Source of the DNA: Terriglobia bacterium | GTDB taxonomy: Bacteria > Acidobacteriota > Terriglobia > Terriglobales > Acidobacteriaceae | NCBI GenBank assembly: GCA_021324365.1 | Contig: JAJPJE010000042.1 | Location: 62,001 to 126,000, forward strand | Direction of reading: 5' to 3' | DNA: 64,000 bases | Part shown: piece after piece, positions 42,106 to 50,803 of the stretch | Layout of the letters: every line of letters begins with the position of its first letter | How positions within the stretch are numbered: position 1 is the stretch's first letter | Position numbers and translations under genes: made by a program | The notes under the pieces: generated by a model | What the model saw: only the letters and a program-made list of their open reading frames with translations | Told to the model about the DNA's origin: nothing | Database searches by the model: none

Positions 42106-42555
42106 TTACGCTACATGCGCCTTCTTCTGCACTGATTCCTCATATCCGCGAGTAGCGAAGTAAAGCGCCTGGTCGAAGAAGTTGTCGAGCATCCGCGCGA
42201 ATTCCCGCTCACCATAAAGTTCGAGGATGCGGTCCGCAAACCGCTCGCGTTGAAGCAAAGCCCAAAGTTCTTCTTTGGACAATAGAAGCGCCCAGATCAA
42301 CTGGCTGAGCGGTATGCCTTGCTGTGCGCGCCGGTTCCCCAGTTCTTTATAACGCAGTTCGATGTCGCTGGACGTTTTAGTAAGCAGCCACTCGCTCAAA
42401 TTCTCATAAACCTGCAGCCCCAATTCAGCAAGATCCACCTCCGGTATGTTGCGGTATCCCTTGGTCCGTTCCGAAGTTCTTAGCTTTTTAGCCAGGCTGA
42501 GCGATAGCTCTCTGGAGTGAGTTTCAACGATCTGAAACAATCGATTTCCAACCAT
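42106..42555 (-). CDS. RsbRD N-terminal-domain-like sensor protein
   Basis: A 149-residue all-helical protein. H-S-R-E-L-S, Y-R-N-I-P-E-V-D-L, L-S-E-W-L, E-L-R-Y-K-E-L-G-N-R-R and G-I-P-L-S-Q-L-I-W-A-L match the RsbRD_N sensory domain, which in stressosome proteins is joined to a STAS domain; here it is alone. It may be a stand-alone sensor or act in trans. The ATG at 42555 is chosen with GGAGG about 10 bases upstream (frame opens at 42585). Neighbours (pseudopilins, secA) give no clear functional hint. Confidence 0.7.
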   Translation of the reverse strand: MVGNRLFQIVETHSRELSLSLAKKLRTSERTKGYRNIPEVDLAELGLQVYENLSEWLLTKTSSDIELRYKELGNRRAQQGIPLSQLIWALLLSKEELWALLQRERFADRILELYGEREFARMLDNFFDQALYFATRGYEESVQKKAHVA

Positions 42556-42663
42556 CTTTTCTTGGCCTCCCCACCTTAGCCGCACAACAGTTGAACTTAT
42601 CTCGTTTTACGATTCATTATGCCTTCATTATGAAATGAGCCTTGAGTTAGTTTCAACCAAAAT

Positions 42664-42691
42664 AGAAAAGGGCACCCCACGGAGGCACCCT
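42664..42691 (-). terminator. Terminator after secA
   Basis: On the minus strand: AGGGTGCC, 7-base loop, GGTGCCCT (8 bp with two wobble pairs), then TTTTC, about 70 bases after the secA stop. Confidence 0.6.
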
Positions 42692-42759
42692 ATAATAGAC
42701 CCGAATGCCTTAGGCGAGTTTCGGATTACGATTCGTTCTATCGATTGTTTATATTAGTT

Positions 42760-45708
42760 TTACTTACCGCAGCATTTCTTGTACTTCTTGCCTGAACCGC
42801 ACGGGCAGAGGTCATTTCGTCCCACTTTTGCGGCGCCTCGCACCACCTGCTGGACCTGGGTGGCTTCGCTTGCACCGGCCATTTGGGCCTGCTGCAGTTC
42901 ACGTTTCTTCTTGCGCAGGAATTCCTGCTCGATTTCGTCCACATTAGTGGATGCGTGACGAGCGCGGCGGCCATCAGCACCGGCAACAGCCGTGGCATGA
43001 GCCGCTCCGTCGCCGTTTCCGTCATGACTCGGGACCGGAGCAGCAACCGCCTGCTGCTGAGGCGCACCGATCACCTGCATGAGGTACAGGTACCTGACGG
43101 TTTCCTCCTGGAAGCGCTTCATCATTTCTTCGAACATGTCGAAGGATTCGCGCTTGTACTCCACCAGGGGATCGTGCTGGCCGTATCCCCGAAGCCCGAT
43201 ACCCTCACGGAGGTGGTCCATGTTGAGCAGGTGATCTTTCCAATGCTGGTCAATCACACTCAGCATGATCATGCGTTCGTGGTAGCGCATCGCGTCCGCA
43301 CCGATCAGCTTTTCCTTCGCGTCATAACGTTCTCGCAACTTGTCGAAGATGCCGTCGCCGAGTTCCTGCCTGTTCAGGGTGTCCGGCTTCAATCCCTCGG
43401 CCACAATGTCGACCCCGAATCGCGTGAAGATTGCTTCACGGAGTCCTTTGGTGTTCCAGTCTTCAGGATGGACGTCTTTCGAAGCATACTGGTCCAGCAA
43501 GCCAGCGAGAATATCGGCAACGTAATCCTCGAGGATCAGATCCTTCTGATCGACACCTTCAAGTAGCTGGCGACGCAAGCCATAAACGGCCTCGCGCTGC
43601 TTATTCATCACATCGTCATATTCGAGCAGGTGTTTGCGGGCTTCAAAGTTCTGCGCTTCGACGGTCTTCTGCGCTGCCTCAATTCTCCGCGAGATCATCT
43701 TCGACTCGATCGGCACGCCCTCTTCCATCCCCAGTCGCTGCAGGAGAGTGCTCACCCACTCCTTGGCGAAGATGCGCATAAGGTCGTCTTCAAGGGACAG
43801 ATAAAAACGAGACGAGCCCGGATCGCCCTGGCGGCCTGAACGCCCGCGTAACTGGTTATCGATGCGCCGGGACTCGTGACGTTCAGTGCCGAGAATGTGC
43901 AGTCCGCCTGCATTCACGACCTCATCGTGCTCGCGATCCGTTTCGGATTTGTACCTGGCGAAGGTCTCTTCCCAGTTCTGCGTCGGAACCTCGAACTCAT
44001 TTCCCTGGTAATACCAGACAGTCACGCCTTCGCGATCTCGCGTCTCGATTTCGCCGCCAGCCTCCTGCACGGCACGAGCGATGCCTTTCTTCACCAATTC
44101 CTGTTTAGCCATGAACTCGGCATTACCGCCGAGCAGAATGTCAGTCCCGCGGCCAGCCATGTTGGTGGCGATAGTGACTTGGCCCTTCCGTCCGGCCTGA
44201 GCCACGATCTCGGCTTCACGCTCGTGGTACTTAGCATTCAGCACCACGTGCTTGATGCCTTTTTTCTTTAGGAGATCGGAAAGGCGTTCCGACTTTTCGA
44301 TCGAAGTGGTACCTACCAGAATCGGCTGGCCGTTCGCATTCAGTTTTTGGATTTCATCGGCGGCTGCAAAATACTTCTCCTTCTCAGTGCGGTAGACGAG
44401 GTCCGCATTTTCGATGCGCAGCATGGGCCGGTTTGTCGGGATAACAACAACTTCTAACTTGTAGATCTTGTCAAACTCGGGAGCTTCTGTTTCTGCCGTA
44501 CCGGTCATGCCAGCGAGTTTCTTGTACATGCGGAAATAATTCTGGAATGTAACCGTGGCGAGCGTCTGATTTTCACGCTCGACCTTGACGTTTTCCTTAG
44601 CCTCTACAGCCTGGTGCAGGCCATCAGACCAGCGCCGACCCGGCATCAGTCGCCCGGTGAACTCGTCCACGATGATGACTTCGCCATCTTTCACCACGTA
44701 CTCGACGTCACGGTGATAGAGAGCGTGCGCCTTGATCGCAGTTTCGACGTGGTGCTTAAGATCCCAGTTTTCCTGGTCGGCAATGTTATTGATACCGAGC
44801 AGTCGCTCGACTTTTTCCCAGCCCTCATCGCTGACCGTGATCGTACGGTGTTTCTCATCGACAACGTAGTCGCCGGTGAGGATTTTTGGCTCACCTGGCG
44901 CCGTATCTTTTTCCTCTCCCTGTTCGAGGCTGGGGATGATCTTGTTTACCCGCTGGTACTTATCGGTAGATTCCTCGCTTGCTCCGCTGATGATCAGCGG
45001 AGTCCGCGCTTCGTCAATCAGGATAGAGTCGACTTCGTCGACGATACTGTAGTTATGGCCTCGCTGGACGCAATCCGCGAGGTCGAACTTCATGTTGTCG
45101 CGGAGGTAGTCGAAACCGAATTCGTTATTCGTTCCGTAAGTGACGTCGGCGCCGTAAGCGTCGCGACGCTCTTGGTCGTCGAGATCGTGAACAATAACCC
45201 CTACCGTCAGGCCAAGGAAGGTGTAGATCTTGCCCATCCACTCCGAGTCACGTTTGGCCAGGTAATCGTTGACCGTAACTACGTGCACGCCACGGCCCGG
45301 CAGGGCATTCAGGTAAACCGGAAGGGTAGCGACCAGGGTCTTACCTTCACCAGTTTTCATTTCAGCTATCTTGCCCTGGTGGAGCACCATACCGCCGATC
45401 AACTGTACGTCGAAATGCCGCATGTTCAGAATGCGGCGACCGGTTTCGCGAACGACAGCAAAAGCTTCGGGAAGAATTTCGTCGAGAACCTCGTTCTCAA
45501 CGCGGCGGCGCTCGTCATCGTCTTCCAGGCCCTTGGTGCGTTCCTGGATTCGCGCCCGGAATTCGTCTGTTTTGGCGCGCAGTTCGGCGTCTGTGAGTCG
45601 CTGCATCTGAGGCTCCAGTGCGCCAATCTGCTGCACAATCGGCCTCATGCGCTTGATTTCGCGATCGTTCTTTGTGCCGAAAACCTTGCCTAATAGCGTA
45701 TTGATCAA
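42760..45708 (-). CDS. secA: Preprotein translocase ATPase SecA
   Basis: A 982-residue motor that drives Sec-dependent export. Walker A G-E-G-K-T at 120-124; [11 protein letters not shown] Walker B region; the preprotein cross-linking domain after about residue 230; [20 protein letters not shown] near 630; Ala/Gly-rich linker about 880-960 and the C-terminal zinc finger C968-x-C970-x8-C979-C980, which binds SecB or ribosomes. The start is a TTG at 45708 with AGGA seven bases ahead; no ATG lies before the conserved N terminus. Confidence 0.97.
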   Translation of the reverse strand: MINTLLGKVFGTKNDREIKRMRPIVQQIGALEPQMQRLTDAELRAKTDEFRARIQERTKGLEDDDERRRVENEVLDEILPEAFAVVRETGRRILNMRHFDVQLIGGMVLHQGKIAEMKTGEGKTLVATLPVYLNALPGRGVHVVTVNDYLAKRDSEWMGKIYTFLGLTVGVIVHDLDDQERRDAYGADVTYGTNNEFGFDYLRDNMKFDLADCVQRGHNYSIVDEVDSILIDEARTPLIISGASEESTDKYQRVNKIIPSLEQGEEKDTAPGEPKILTGDYVVDEKHRTITVSDEGWEKVERLLGINNIADQENWDLKHHVETAIKAHALYHRDVEYVVKDGEVIIVDEFTGRLMPGRRWSDGLHQAVEAKENVKVERENQTLATVTFQNYFRMYKKLAGMTGTAETEAPEFDKIYKLEVVVIPTNRPMLRIENADLVYRTEKEKYFAAADEIQKLNANGQPILVGTTSIEKSERLSDLLKKKGIKHVVLNAKYHEREAEIVAQAGRKGQVTIATNMAGRGTDILLGGNAEFMAKQELVKKGIARAVQEAGGEIETRDREGVTVWYYQGNEFEVPTQNWEETFARYKSETDREHDEVVNAGGLHILGTERHESRRIDNQLRGRSGRQGDPGSSRFYLSLEDDLMRIFAKEWVSTLLQRLGMEEGVPIESKMISRRIEAAQKTVEAQNFEARKHLLEYDDVMNKQREAVYGLRRQLLEGVDQKDLILEDYVADILAGLLDQYASKDVHPEDWNTKGLREAIFTRFGVDIVAEGLKPDTLNRQELGDGIFDKLRERYDAKEKLIGADAMRYHERMIMLSVIDQHWKDHLLNMDHLREGIGLRGYGQHDPLVEYKRESFDMFEEMMKRFQEETVRYLYLMQVIGAPQQQAVAAPVPSHDGNGDGAAHATAVAGADGRRARHASTNVDEIEQEFLRKKKRELQQAQMAGASEATQVQQVVRGAAKVGRNDLCPCGSGKKYKKCCGK

Positions 45709-45937
45709 AGTAGAGTCCTGCCGCCCAAGTTGACACGCCGCGACCGTCGCTGGCGACCTGCTCCGTCGGACCGGAGCCTGGGCAGACTTCAGTTAAGTCT
45801 AACAAATTTATTGGATGCCCTTCCGAAACTCAGGACTCTACGACTTGGCTGGAACCCGTCGGGGCTTCGAGCGAGATCATTGGGTCGACCACGGTATGTT
45901 CCCGTTGTGGATACCACTGTGTCATTAATGATCGAGC

Positions 45938-45963
45938 CTGGTCCTTCCCAAGGGAAGGACCAG
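45938..45963 (-). terminator. Perfect stem-loop after YciF-like gene
   Basis: A 12-bp perfect stem CTGGTCCTTCCC / GGGAAGGACCAG with a 2-base loop, 25-50 bases after the stop of the YciF-like gene. There is no T-run, so termination efficiency is doubtful, but the position suits a transcript end. An additional short dyad AGACTT/AAGTCT is at 45784-45800. Confidence 0.55.
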
Positions 45964-45987
45964 ACTATCCGACTCGATTCTGGGGAC

Positions 45988-46548
45988 TTACGCAGCTCTC
46001 CGGTTTCGCCCCCGGCTCGACCTGCTCGGGCGATGCTCCTCCGCGCTTTGCCTTTCTTTCCGTTCCATCCCCATGTTTGCGGGTTTAAGTTTCTTGCCGA
46101 ACGACTCCATTTTCTTCAGTGTTTGCTGCTCTTCCTTCAAATTCTGGTTCAGTAGTTTCACTGCCTTCTTATGGCCCATCATTTCAGCCAAACGGATCAA
46201 GCCCTCATAGGCACTGATCTCGTAGCGTTCGACCTTCGTCGCGGCGCCCACGTTGAAGATATCCAGCAGATCCTCTGACGGGTCCTCCTCTTTGAAGCTG
46301 TCGTGCTCTTCAATCAACCCCATCAGGCCTTTGCATTCGGTTTCTTCGGCTTCGGCATCGATGGACTCAAATACCTGCTGCAATCGTTCGACCTGTTTCT
46401 CGGTCTGCTGCAGGTGAGATTGAAAAGCCTTTTGCAGGTCGGGACGGCTACTCTCTTCGGCTTGCTCGCCCAGTGCCTGAACGAGCTTCTGTTCGGCATC
46501 AAGCATGTCTTGTAACTCGTGGACAAAAAACTCGTGCGCAGTCTGCAT
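45988..46548 (-). CDS. YciF/DUF892 ferritin-like protein
   Basis: A 186-residue four-helix protein of the YciE/YciF (DUF892) family, linked to stress conditions in enterics. It starts F-F-V-H-E-L-Q-D-M-L-D-A-E-Q-K-L, with Glu and His residues of a possible di-iron site (E11, E18; later H-D-S-F and Y-E-I-S-A-Y-E). The last 25 residues are Arg/Ser-rich and disordered, an extension beyond the family core. Divergent from the acyl ligase gene at 46676. Confidence 0.9.
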   Translation of the reverse strand: MQTAHEFFVHELQDMLDAEQKLVQALGEQAEESSRPDLQKAFQSHLQQTEKQVERLQQVFESIDAEAEETECKGLMGLIEEHDSFKEEDPSEDLLDIFNVGAATKVERYEISAYEGLIRLAEMMGHKKAVKLLNQNLKEEQQTLKKMESFGKKLKPANMGMERKERQSAEEHRPSRSSRGRNRRAA

Positions 46549-46675
46549 GAAACCACCTCCTGGTCGGTTACTTCGATGCGTTCATCGAAGCTGGCGCTGA
46601 CTGGTTCGGTTCAAAAGCGAACGGAATCGGGTTATGGGCGATTGACAGGCTTTCAGGTATCATTTTGCGAACTCG

Positions 46676-49429
46676 ATGCCCAACTTCTATACGCGGTTTC
46701 TGCAGGCTGTTCAGCAGTTTCCGAACCACGTCGCTTTCCAGATGCAACGGGAAAATGGCGAGCTCGAAAGCTACAGCTTCACAGATACGCGTCGCATGGC
46801 CGACTCTGTCGCGGCCTGGATGGAGTTGTCCGGCATCGCCCGTGGCGCGCGCTGCGCTATTCTCGCGAGTAATAGTCCTCGATGGGTTGCGGTTTATCTC
46901 GGGATTATCGCCTCCGGACGCGTTGCCGTCCCTTTCGACACCGCGTTCAACAGCGACCAGGTAGCCAAACTGCTGAAGGATTCCGGTTCCGAGTTGCTGG
47001 TTGCTGATGCGGGGCACCTTTCAACTTCGAAAGCCGCGTTGCAGAAGCGTGCTTGTCGCCTCGTGCTTCTGGATAAATCGAAGGATTCTCCCGAACTTGC
47101 GACGCTCGATTCGGTCCTCACCAGTGCGCGAAACTATACCTTTGCAGTAGTGGAAGTCAGCTCAAACGAAACCGCTTGCATCCTGTACACGTCCGGCACC
47201 ACCAGCGACCCGAAAGGAGTGATGCTCAGTCACTCCAACATTCAGGCGGAAGCCGAGGGAGCCTTTAACGTCTTTAACGATATCGGTCCGACCGACGCTC
47301 TTCTCGGCATCCTGCCGCTGTTTCACGCTCTCTCCCAGATGGCTAGCCTGCTGCTGCCCGGTATTAAGGGCGCCCGCGTCATCTTCCTGGAATCGCTTAA
47401 CACCAGTGAATTGATGCGTGCTCTGCGGGAACGCGGAATCACTATCTTCGTTTGTGTGCCGCAGTTCTTTTACCTGATTCATAGCCGCATTTTTAAGGAA
47501 GTGGCCGCACGCGGGCGGGTGGTCGAGTCAATTTTTCACGGCATGCTCTCGCTGAACCGGTTCACGCGCCGCTTGGGGCTGAACCTTGGCCCGCTGCTAT
47601 TTAAGAAGGTTCACCAGTTGCTCGGTTCGCGTATCCGCCTGCTCATCACAGGCGGCTCGCGGCTCGATCCCAAGATCGGTGCTGACTTTGAAGCTCTCGG
47701 CTTCACCATGCTGAACGCTTATGGGCTCACTGAAACCAGCGGTGCTGCCACCGTCACGCGACCCGGGCAAAACGTCATAGGCTCGGTGGGCAAGCCGCTG
47801 CCAGGCAATGAAGTCCGCATTCACAGACCTGAACCGGACCCCGAAACCGGTTATCACGTCGGCGAGATCGAAGTTCGCGGGGGGATCGTGATGAAGGGGT
47901 ACTACAACCGGCCGGACGCGACCGCTGCGGTAATGGATGATGGTTGGCTGCTTACTGGTGATCTCGGTCGCATCGACGAACGGGGGAATGTCTTTATTAC
48001 TGGGCGCGCGAAGGACATTATCGTGCTCGCCTCAGGAAAGAATATCTATCCTGAGGAAGTCGAAGCGCACTACCAGCGCAGCCCCTTTATCAAGGAAATT
48101 GCGGTGATTGGACTGGAGGCGCAGCCGGGCGAACCCCAGTCCGAACGCCTGCACGGCGTGGTGGTTCCAAACTTCGAGGTGCTGCGCGAGCGCAAGATCG
48201 TCAATGCGAAAGAGATGATTCGCTTCGAGATCGAGGGGCTTTCTTCGCAGCTTCCCGCCACCAAGCGCATTCTCAGCTATGACATCTGGCAGGACGACCT
48301 GCCCCGGACCACCACCCGTAAAGTAAAGCGAAACGAAGTGGAGAAGCGGGTACGTGCGGCGATGCACGGCGGCGCTGCCGATCCTTCCCAGACCACTGGC
48401 GAGCTGACCGAGGCTGACAAAGAATGGATGGGGATCCCGGATGTGCAACGCGCTCTGCTGGTCATGCGCGATGCTTCCAATAACAAGAACGATCGAATCC
48501 TTCCAACTGACAATCTCGAACTGGATCTGGGCCTCGATTCCATGGAGCGCGTGGAACTTCTTGTTGCGCTCGAGCGCGAACTGAATGCGCACGTGCCCGA
48601 CTCAATTGTCGCCGAGGTCTACACCGTTCGCGAGCTCGTGGATGCGGGGCGCGCACGAATCGGTGTGGCGACCAGCCGCGACAAAGATGTGGCCGCGTGG
48701 GGAACCGTCTTGCAGACTGATCCTACCGACCCTGACGTACTGGCGATTACAAAGGCGCGGACGCTGCCCCTGCTGTTTTGGTACTGCTTCGGAAAATTTG
48801 TGCTCGTTTTTTGCCGAGTCGCATTCCGGTTGCAGGTCACAGGGATGGAAAAGCTACCACGCTACGGTCCGTACATCATTGCACCGAATCACCAGACCTA
48901 TCTGGACGCGCCCATCTTGATGAGTCTGCTTCCCTGGAGCATCTTCCGAAGGCAATTCTCTGTTGGTACAAGCGAGATTTTCGGAACCGGACTGGTCCGC
49001 CGCATTGCAAGCTCGTTCAACCTGGTGCCGGTTGATGCCGACGCGAATATGGTTCCTGCAATGAAAGCTACTGCGTACGGCCTGCGGCACGGAAAGATTC
49101 TTGTGATTTTCCCGGAGGGTGAGCGTTCGATTGATGGCCCTCCGAAAAAATTCAAGAAAGGCGCAGCAATTCTCGGCGTCAACCTCAACCTGCCAATCTA
49201 TCCGGTTGCTCTCGACGGCTTCTACGAAGCTTGGCCCCGCGGCAAGCGCTTCCAGGGGTTTACTTGCGCGAAGTTCGCTGTAGGAGACCCAATTTATCCG
49301 CCTAAAGATGCCACCTCTCCCGAGCAAGCTTATGAGCAGATGAATACCGAGCTGAAAGACCGCGTGATGGAGATGTGGATGCAAATCCACGAAGCCAAGC
49401 CCGAATCGGCGAATGCTACGGCAGACTAG
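46676..49429 (+). CDS. Acyl ligase-ACP-acyltransferase trifunctional protein
   Basis: A 917-residue fusion. (1) AMP-forming acyl ligase, about 1-570: L-Y-T-S-G-T-T-S-D-P-K-G, N-A-Y-G-L-T-E-T-S-G, T-G-D-L-G-R-I-D, catalytic Lys near K-V-K-R. (2) Acyl carrier domain, about 585-665, phosphopantetheine Ser622 in G-L-D-S-M-E. (3) PlsC acyltransferase, about 715-900: H739-x4-D744 (N-H-Q-T-Y-L-D) and F812-P-E-G-E-R-S. The layout implies activation of a fatty acid, loading onto the built-in carrier, then transfer to a lysophospholipid: the Aas idea but with its own carrier. Two hydrophobic stretches near 697-712 suggest membrane contact. Confidence 0.92.
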   Translation: MPNFYTRFLQAVQQFPNHVAFQMQRENGELESYSFTDTRRMADSVAAWMELSGIARGARCAILASNSPRWVAVYLGIIASGRVAVPFDTAFNSDQVAKLLKDSGSELLVADAGHLSTSKAALQKRACRLVLLDKSKDSPELATLDSVLTSARNYTFAVVEVSSNETACILYTSGTTSDPKGVMLSHSNIQAEAEGAFNVFNDIGPTDALLGILPLFHALSQMASLLLPGIKGARVIFLESLNTSELMRALRERGITIFVCVPQFFYLIHSRIFKEVAARGRVVESIFHGMLSLNRFTRRLGLNLGPLLFKKVHQLLGSRIRLLITGGSRLDPKIGADFEALGFTMLNAYGLTETSGAATVTRPGQNVIGSVGKPLPGNEVRIHRPEPDPETGYHVGEIEVRGGIVMKGYYNRPDATAAVMDDGWLLTGDLGRIDERGNVFITGRAKDIIVLASGKNIYPEEVEAHYQRSPFIKEIAVIGLEAQPGEPQSERLHGVVVPNFEVLRERKIVNAKEMIRFEIEGLSSQLPATKRILSYDIWQDDLPRTTTRKVKRNEVEKRVRAAMHGGAADPSQTTGELTEADKEWMGIPDVQRALLVMRDASNNKNDRILPTDNLELDLGLDSMERVELLVALERELNAHVPDSIVAEVYTVRELVDAGRARIGVATSRDKDVAAWGTVLQTDPTDPDVLAITKARTLPLLFWYCFGKFVLVFCRVAFRLQVTGMEKLPRYGPYIIAPNHQTYLDAPILMSLLPWSIFRRQFSVGTSEIFGTGLVRRIASSFNLVPVDADANMVPAMKATAYGLRHGKILVIFPEGERSIDGPPKKFKKGAAILGVNLNLPIYPVALDGFYEAWPRGKRFQGFTCAKFAVGDPIYPPKDATSPEQAYEQMNTELKDRVMEMWMQIHEAKPESANATAD

Positions 49430-49511
49430 TCTGTATACGTTGGTGCCACCGATGGTTCTCTCTCAAAATCCCTCTGCCTCCTTCGCGTCCTCTGCGGTTT
49501 AATCAGTTGCG
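49430..49511. other. Intergenic stretch with common CTCTGCGG-type phrase
   Basis: Contains CCTCCTTCGCGTCCTCTGCG with two near-repeats of CTNCTTCGCGTC / CCTCTGCGGT type. Such phrases recur in intergenic DNA of several phyla in my memory; nothing else seen. Confidence 0.3.
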
Positions 49512-50117
49512 ATGGAAGATTTTGGATTCACCCGCGCCGAACTCAGGCGGCTACGCGCGTTTCGCACGCCTTTGCTGATCCAGCATTTCTTGGAATCTCT
49601 TCCCTACCATCATGCGGATACCGCCTGGTCTCCTCGGCGGGTAATGGAAGAAGGTACCGCGCATTGTCTCGAAGGAGCCATCTTTGCGGCCGCTGCATTG
49701 CGGGTAAATGGATACAAACCCCTGCTCCTGGATTTTGAGGCTGTTCAGGATAGCGATCATGTCATCGCAATCTATCGTATGAACGAGGGCTGGGGCGCCA
49801 TCGCGAAGTCAAATTTCGCGCTCATTCGCTTTCGGGATCCCGTCTATCGCTCCCTGCGTGAACTGGCAATGAGCTATTTCGATGGATACCACAATCTGCG
49901 CGGAGAGCGAACCCTGCGTGCCTTCTCTCGCCCAGTGAACCTGAGACGCTTTGATCGTTTGAATTGGATGACGACTGCAGAGCCAGTCTGGTTTATTCCT
50001 GAGTACCTGTGCGAAATCCCCCATACCCCGTTACTCACTCCCGCACAGGAACACTCGCTCACCCGGCTTGACCCCCGAGTATTCCGTGCTGGTCTGATCG
50101 GGTATCAGCCGCATTAG
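49512..50117 (+). CDS. Transglutaminase-like/papain-fold hypothetical protein
   Basis: A 201-residue cytoplasmic protein. E-G-T-A-H-C52-L-E-G-A-I-F-A-A-A-A-L and D-S-D-H83-V-I-A-I-Y fit the Cys and His of a transglutaminase/papain-like fold. The third residue may be Asn102 or Asp109 but is uncertain. Family not named. Possibly a peptidase or amidase. It follows the acyl ligase gene by 82 bases on the same strand; no functional link evident. Confidence 0.6.
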   Translation: MEDFGFTRAELRRLRAFRTPLLIQHFLESLPYHHADTAWSPRRVMEEGTAHCLEGAIFAAAALRVNGYKPLLLDFEAVQDSDHVIAIYRMNEGWGAIAKSNFALIRFRDPVYRSLRELAMSYFDGYHNLRGERTLRAFSRPVNLRRFDRLNWMTTAEPVWFIPEYLCEIPHTPLLTPAQEHSLTRLDPRVFRAGLIGYQPH

Positions 50118-50198
50118 TGAACTTGGCTGCGAATCGCGACCGCGTTCGAACTCACGGAAGTCCCTAAGGACAAAGTGCGAGCGCAGTTTCACGCGGGC

Positions 50199-50735
50199 TC
50201 ACGGCAGATTTGCCGCCTCTTTCACGGCACTTTGGAAGTCGGCCAGCAACTGCATGCGAGGAGGATCCAGTCCGCCGATTGCCATTCCTCGCCAGAGCGG
50301 GGCAGTGTTGGTGCCAAGTTTGGCGTCGTAAACCTCAAGGATGTCTTCCGGCGGGCCAAGGTCCGCCATAGCATCGCCGCCAGAGCCAACCGAGGCGGGT
50401 CCGATACCGCGGTCAGGACCTGAGTTGCCTCCCAGGTTGCCGCCCATTTTTGCGGTGCTCCCACCTTTGCGAACGCGCAGTATGAGATCGGCCTGGTTGC
50501 GCTGAATGGTCTCGGTGTAGTAGCCCCATTTGCGTAGAGCTTCACGGACGTCGTTGACAGCTTGTACATCGCCGGGAGGCAGCTGCGGCGACGTCTGGTC
50601 CGGGCCTTCATATGTCGTGATGTAAACATATTTGGCATTAACGACCAGCTTCGGGAGAGTCTTTTTCTTTTTAGCAAAGGCGGCGCCGGAGATAAGAGCA
50701 ACGAGAGTGAGATAACAGAGGAGACGACGGAGCAT
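50199..50735 (-). CDS. Small exported protein of unknown function
   Basis: 178 residues from the ATG at 50735 (GGAGG six bases upstream; the longer open frame overlaps argS and is not credible). Signal peptide R-R-L-L-C-Y-L-T-L-V-A-L-I-S-G-A-A-F-A followed by four Lys. The mature part holds a small alpha-beta domain (Y-V-Y-I-T-T-Y-E, V-R-E-A-L-R-K-W-G, D-L-I-L-R-V-R) and a Gly-rich loop about 105-130. No family recognised; the fold resembles small periplasmic DUF4136-type proteins. Confidence 0.65.
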   Translation of the reverse strand: MLRRLLCYLTLVALISGAAFAKKKKTLPKLVVNAKYVYITTYEGPDQTSPQLPPGDVQAVNDVREALRKWGYYTETIQRNQADLILRVRKGGSTAKMGGNLGGNSGPDRGIGPASVGSGGDAMADLGPPEDILEVYDAKLGTNTAPLWRGMAIGGLDPPRMQLLADFQSAVKEAANLP

Positions 50736-50803
50736 GGATGGCCTCCCGAGCCAATATAACTCGGAATCGGATCGAGAGTTGCGACCACTTATCTTGTAGC
50801 AGC

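Noticed and set aside
44614-45693. 359-codon plus-strand frame opposite secA
   Set aside because: Shadow of secA; no ribosome binding site and no domain signature.
46642-46647. TTGACA before the acyl ligase gene
   Set aside because: No -10 hexamer at 16-18 bases; the only TATCAT is 10 bases away.
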